Made by a program: the position numbers and the translations under genes
Shown here: one piece after another, positions 22,175 to 25,209 of the stretch
How positions within the stretch are numbered: the first letter of the stretch is position 1
Layout: the number at the start of each line of letters is the position of its first letter
Origin: JAHEEL01 sp039715165
GTDB lineage: Bacteria > Actinomycetota > Acidimicrobiia > Spongiisociales > UBA5794
Length of the DNA: 25,209 bases
Reading direction: 5' to 3'
NCBI GenBank assembly: GCA_039715165.1
Contig: JBDLHX010000029.1
Coordinates: 1-25,209, forward strand
Notes under the pieces: generated by a model
Database searches by the model: none
What the model was told of the DNA's origin: nothing
The model's input: only the letters and a program-made list of their open reading frames with translations

Positions 22175-22180
22175 ATCTTA
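22175..22180 (-). promoter_or_regulatory. Putative -10 box of the NifX-like gene
   Basis: TAAGAT on the minus strand, ending 7 nt before the ATG at 22167. Same arrangement as other leaderless candidates in this window. Confidence 0.4.
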
Positions 22181-22234
22181 TGGCCCTCGGTCGCCAACGC
22201 AGACAGCTCGCGTGCAGCCTCCGTCGCGACGGCG

Positions 22235-22240
22235 TAGATT
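22235..22240 (+). promoter_or_regulatory. -10-like box shared by both acyl-CoA ligase genes
   Basis: TAGATT within CGTAGATTC lies 34 nt before the first ATG; the same string at 24064-24069 lies 36 nt before the second. Each gene also has a good Shine-Dalgarno, unlike the leaderless group. Conservation of the box in the two leaders is the evidence; no -35 is clear. Confidence 0.4.
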
Positions 22241-22274
22241 CCGGTTGAGAGGGCAACGGGTGAGGAGGAGCCAC

Positions 22275-24014
22275 ATGCTGTTCGAGACGATTCCGCACAG
22301 GATCCTGACGAGGGGGCGCGAGAGAGGAACGGCAGATGCCTACGCCGTGCGAACCGACGCGGGATGGGTAACGACGAGCTGGCGGGACTACGCCGACGAG
22401 GTCGAGTCAGCGGCTCGTGCCCTCGTAGCCCTCGGCGTGGAGGTCGGTTCGCCGGTCGCAATCCTCGGCACCAACACACCCGAGTGGGTCGTCTTCGACG
22501 TCGCCGCAATGGCGGTCGGTGCTACACCCGCTGGCATCTATCCGACGAGCTCGCCGGACGAGGTCGCGTACATCGTCAACCACTCGAAGTCGCCGATTGC
22601 GCTCGTTCAGGACGAGACGCAGCTCGCCAAGATCCTGGAGAAGCGCTCCGAGATGACGGGCCTCGACCACATCATCCTCATGCCAGGGGCAGCGTCGAGC
22701 GCAGAGGGGGTCCTCTCCTGGGACGAGTTCCTCGCTCGCGGTGAGGGTGTCGAAGTCGCCGAGGTCGACCGTCGTCTCGCAGCGCTCGGGCCTCGCGATG
22801 GTGCCACACTCATCTACACCTCCGGCACAACCGGACCGCCAAAGGCGGTCCTCCTTCCGCATGAGGCGATCACCTCGGCCGTTGAGGCGATCCAATCCTT
22901 CATCGACGTCGGCATGGGCGACAGCGCCGTCTCCTACCTGCCGTTGTCGCACATCGCCGAGCAGATCGTCTCGATCCACACTCCGGCGGCGATGGGGCAC
23001 ACCATTTACTACGAGCCGGATGTCTATCGGCTCGCCGAGACGCTCAAAGAGGTCCGCCCGACGGCGTTCTTCGCCGTGCCAAGAGTATGGGAGAAATTCC
23101 ACTCCGGCGTGGAAGAGAAACTCGGCGAGGCAAGCGGTGTGAAGGCCACGCTCGCGAGCCGGGCGCTGGCGGTCGGACGTGAGCACATGGCCGCGGTCAA
23201 CAAAGGGGAGACTCCGGGCGGATTCATCGGCCTCCAGCATGGGCTCTTCGACAAGCTCGTCTATTCGAAGGTGAAGGCGGCGATGGGGCTCGACCGGTGC
23301 CGCTTCATGTTCTCCTCGGCCGCACCGCTGGCGCCGTCGATCGCGGAGTTCTTCTCCGGTCTCGACATCCAGATCATTCAGCTCTACGGCCAATCCGAGT
23401 GCACCGGAATCTGCTCATTCAACCGGCCCGACTGGAACCGCTTCGGTTCCGTCGGCCCGGCGCTGCCGGGGACGGAGCTGCGCATCGCCGACGACGGAGA
23501 AGTCCTTGTGCGGGGCCCGAGCGTCTTCCTCGGCTACCTGCACAACCCGGAGGCCACGTTCGACGCCCTCGACGAGGACGGGTGGCTGCGGACTGGGGAC
23601 GTGGGGCACATTGACGATGGTGGGTTCCTGTTCATCACCGACCGCAAGAAGGACATCATCATCACCGCCGGTGGCGAGAACGTCACACCGTCGGAGATGG
23701 AGACGACGCTGCAGACGGACGCCATCATCGCCAACGCGGTTGTCGTCGGAGATGCTCGCCCGTATCTCACGGTGCTGATCTCAATCGATGAGGAAGCCGC
23801 CGAGGGGATGAGCGGCGAGGCCATCAGCGCGAAGGTCCAGAAGGCGATCGACGACCTGAACACCGGCACCGCTCGCGTGCGGCAGCTCAAGAAGTTCGCC
23901 ATCCTCGACCATCCGCTCTCGATCGAGCACGGCGAGCTGACACCGACGCTCAAGGTGAAGCGCAAGGTCGTGCGGGAGCACTTCGCCGACGACATCGAAG
24001 CGATGTACGCGTAG
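22275..24014 (+). CDS. Long-chain fatty-acid--CoA ligase (FadD15-like)
   Basis: ANL-superfamily enzyme that activates fatty acids with ATP and CoA via an acyl-adenylate. The 579-aa product has the P-loop-like YTSGTTGPPKAV, the LPLSHIAEQ and PRVWEK blocks typical of long-chain ligases, LYGQSECTG, the adenylate-binding LRTGDVGHI and ITDRKKDIIITAGGENVTPSE, and the C-terminal Lys in LTPTLKVKRK. The start is ATG 22275 with GAGGAGG 5-6 nt upstream; the frame extending to 22212 has no support. A similar copy follows 91 bp downstream. Cytosolic or peripheral membrane. Confidence 0.92.
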   Translation: MLFETIPHRILTRGRERGTADAYAVRTDAGWVTTSWRDYADEVESAARALVALGVEVGSPVAILGTNTPEWVVFDVAAMAVGATPAGIYPTSSPDEVAYIVNHSKSPIALVQDETQLAKILEKRSEMTGLDHIILMPGAASSAEGVLSWDEFLARGEGVEVAEVDRRLAALGPRDGATLIYTSGTTGPPKAVLLPHEAITSAVEAIQSFIDVGMGDSAVSYLPLSHIAEQIVSIHTPAAMGHTIYYEPDVYRLAETLKEVRPTAFFAVPRVWEKFHSGVEEKLGEASGVKATLASRALAVGREHMAAVNKGETPGGFIGLQHGLFDKLVYSKVKAAMGLDRCRFMFSSAAPLAPSIAEFFSGLDIQIIQLYGQSECTGICSFNRPDWNRFGSVGPALPGTELRIADDGEVLVRGPSVFLGYLHNPEATFDALDEDGWLRTGDVGHIDDGGFLFITDRKKDIIITAGGENVTPSEMETTLQTDAIIANAVVVGDARPYLTVLISIDEEAAEGMSGEAISAKVQKAIDDLNTGTARVRQLKKFAILDHPLSIEHGELTPTLKVKRKVVREHFADDIEAMYA

Positions 24015-24105
24015 CCGCGCTGCTGCGGTCCCGATTTCAGCTTCGCCGGTTCGACCGATCGCGTAGATTCGGTGGGAGGAGTTCGCGTGCCGGGGAGGAG
24101 CCGTC

Positions 24106-25209
24106 ATGGCGTTCGAGACCATTCCGCAGAAGATCCTGAGAGCCGGTCGTGAACGTGGCGCTGCAGCTGCCTACGCCGTCCGGACGGACGGCGGCTGGGT
24201 GACGACAAGCTGGGAGACCTACGCCGAGGAGGTCGAGGCGGCAGCTCGTTCGCTCATTGCACTCGGCGTCGACGTTGAGTCGCCGGTTGCGATTCTGGGG
24301 ACGAACACGCCCGATTGGGTCATCTTCGACGTCGCCGCGATGGCGATCGGTGCAATGCCGGCCGGGATCTACCCGACGAACTCGCCCGATGAGTGTGCCT
24401 ACATCATCAACCACTCGCAATCGCCGGTCGTGCTCGTGCAGAACGAGGCCCAGCTTGTCAAGATCATGGAGAAGCGGGGGGAACTCCCGACTCTTCGCCA
24501 TGTCATTCTCATGCGGGGAGAGTCCTCAGACGATGACGGGGTGATGACCTGGGAGCAGTTCCTCGATCGAGGGGCCGACGTGTCCCCGTCCGAAATCGAG
24601 AGACGGATGGCGGCACTCGGTCCACGGGACGGCGCGACGCTCATCTATACGTCCGGCACGACCGGCCCGCCGAAGGCGGTGGTGCTGTCCCACGAGGCGC
24701 TGGTCACGACTGCGGAGTCGATCAAGTCCTTCCTCGACGTCGGCCTGTCAGACAGTGCCGTCTCTTACCTCCCGCTGTCCCACATCGCCGAGCAGCTCGT
24801 CTCGATCCACACGCCGGCGGTGATGGGACATACGATCTACTACGAGCCGGACGTCTACCGGCTTGCTGAGACGCTGAAGGAAGTGCGCCCGACGGCGTTC
24901 TTCGCCGTGCCGAGGGTGTGGGAGAAGCTCTACGCCGCTGTATCGGAGAAGCTCGGTGAGGCGAGCGGCGTGAAAGCAGCGATCGCTGCTCGAGCCCAAG
25001 CCGTCGGACGAGAACACATGGCCGCACTCAACTGCGGCGAACAATCGGGCGGAGTCCTTGGTGCCCAATATCGGCTCTTCGACAAGCTCGTCTACTCGAA
25101 GGTGAAGGATGCCATGGGGCTCGACCGAGCGTGGCTCACGCTCTCCGGCGCCGCTCCGCTCTCACCGGCGATTGCCGAGTTCTTCGCGGGTCTCGGCATG
25201 CAGATTCTC
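24106..25209 (+). CDS. Long-chain fatty-acid--CoA ligase, tandem paralogue (3' partial)
   Basis: The frame runs from ATG 24106 (GGGGAGGAG just upstream) to the window edge without a stop; 368 codons are visible. It is a close paralogue of the preceding gene over its whole visible length, with identical blocks such as ATLIYTSGTTGPPKAV, SAVSYLPLSHIAEQ and YYEPDVYRLAETLKEVRPTAFFAVPRVWEK. Differences concentrate in a few loops (after VILM, and the SGGVLGAQYRL segment). The C-terminal adenylate and Lys motifs are outside the window. The leader also matches: both have CGTAGATTC about 35 nt before the ATG, so the promoter region was probably copied with the gene. Confidence 0.92.
   Translation, partial: MAFETIPQKILRAGRERGAAAAYAVRTDGGWVTTSWETYAEEVEAAARSLIALGVDVESPVAILGTNTPDWVIFDVAAMAIGAMPAGIYPTNSPDECAYIINHSQSPVVLVQNEAQLVKIMEKRGELPTLRHVILMRGESSDDDGVMTWEQFLDRGADVSPSEIERRMAALGPRDGATLIYTSGTTGPPKAVVLSHEALVTTAESIKSFLDVGLSDSAVSYLPLSHIAEQLVSIHTPAVMGHTIYYEPDVYRLAETLKEVRPTAFFAVPRVWEKLYAAVSEKLGEASGVKAAIAARAQAVGREHMAALNCGEQSGGVLGAQYRLFDKLVYSKVKDAMGLDRAWLTLSGAAPLSPAIAEFFAGLGMQIL

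Overview
The window is a GC-rich, gene-dense stretch of what looks like an actinobacterial chromosome. The signs are the carD-ispD-ispF-cysS-rlmB gene order, small DUF3263- and DUF1876-like proteins, an actinobacterial-type OtsA, a TreS joined to a maltokinase-like domain, many GTG starts and 4-nt gene overlaps. Acidimicrobiia or a relative is my guess from overall feel; nothing here fixes the class. I see no phage, plasmid, CRISPR or transposase gene.

Layout. (1) 1-4736: a CarD regulator with a lysine/alanine/proline-rich N-terminal tail (cut by the window edge), ispD and ispF of the MEP isoprenoid pathway, an inverted glycerophosphodiester phosphodiesterase gene, cysS and an RlmB-type rRNA methyltransferase. 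(2) 4744-5127: tRNA-Thr(TGT), then a second copy of its last 25 bases 160 bp downstream and a 14-bp perfect inverted repeat, possibly the scar of a tRNA-targeting element. (3) 5128-9690: DUF1876-like and DUF3263-like small proteins, an AI-2E/PerM family membrane protein, a CvpA-CAP fusion, an LppM-like lipoprotein and an unknown protein. (4) 9683-17212: a sugar block with a GH13 alpha-glucosidase, a 1090-aa trehalose synthase with a C-terminal maltokinase-like domain that has lost several signature residues, and otsB/otsA. A TipAS-domain fragment and a GC-rich palindromic repeat lie between the glucosidase and treS. (5) 17283-17859: a repetitive beta-solenoid-like protein and tRNA-Arg(CCT). 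(6) 17974-18777: a class I methyltransferase interrupted by one in-frame TGA. (7) 18838-21042: an SDR-TetR-cysteine hydrolase operon with 4-nt overlaps, a good promoter and an overlapping palindromic operator; the tetR is frameshifted. (8) 21138-25209: a small lipoprotein, a His-rich NifX/NifB-type protein, and two tandem paralogous long-chain acyl-CoA synthetases, the second cut by the window edge.

The most interesting item is the methyltransferase. It has a strong-looking promoter (TTGACC, 17 bp, GATACT), reads through in one frame on both sides of the TGA, and carries a 6-bp/6-nt hairpin exactly 11 nt after the TGA. That geometry resembles a bacterial SECIS element, so the gene may encode a selenoprotein rather than a dead copy. 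A second pattern is that nine genes have a TANNNT-like -10 box 6-9 nt before the start codon, which suggests widespread leaderless transcription.
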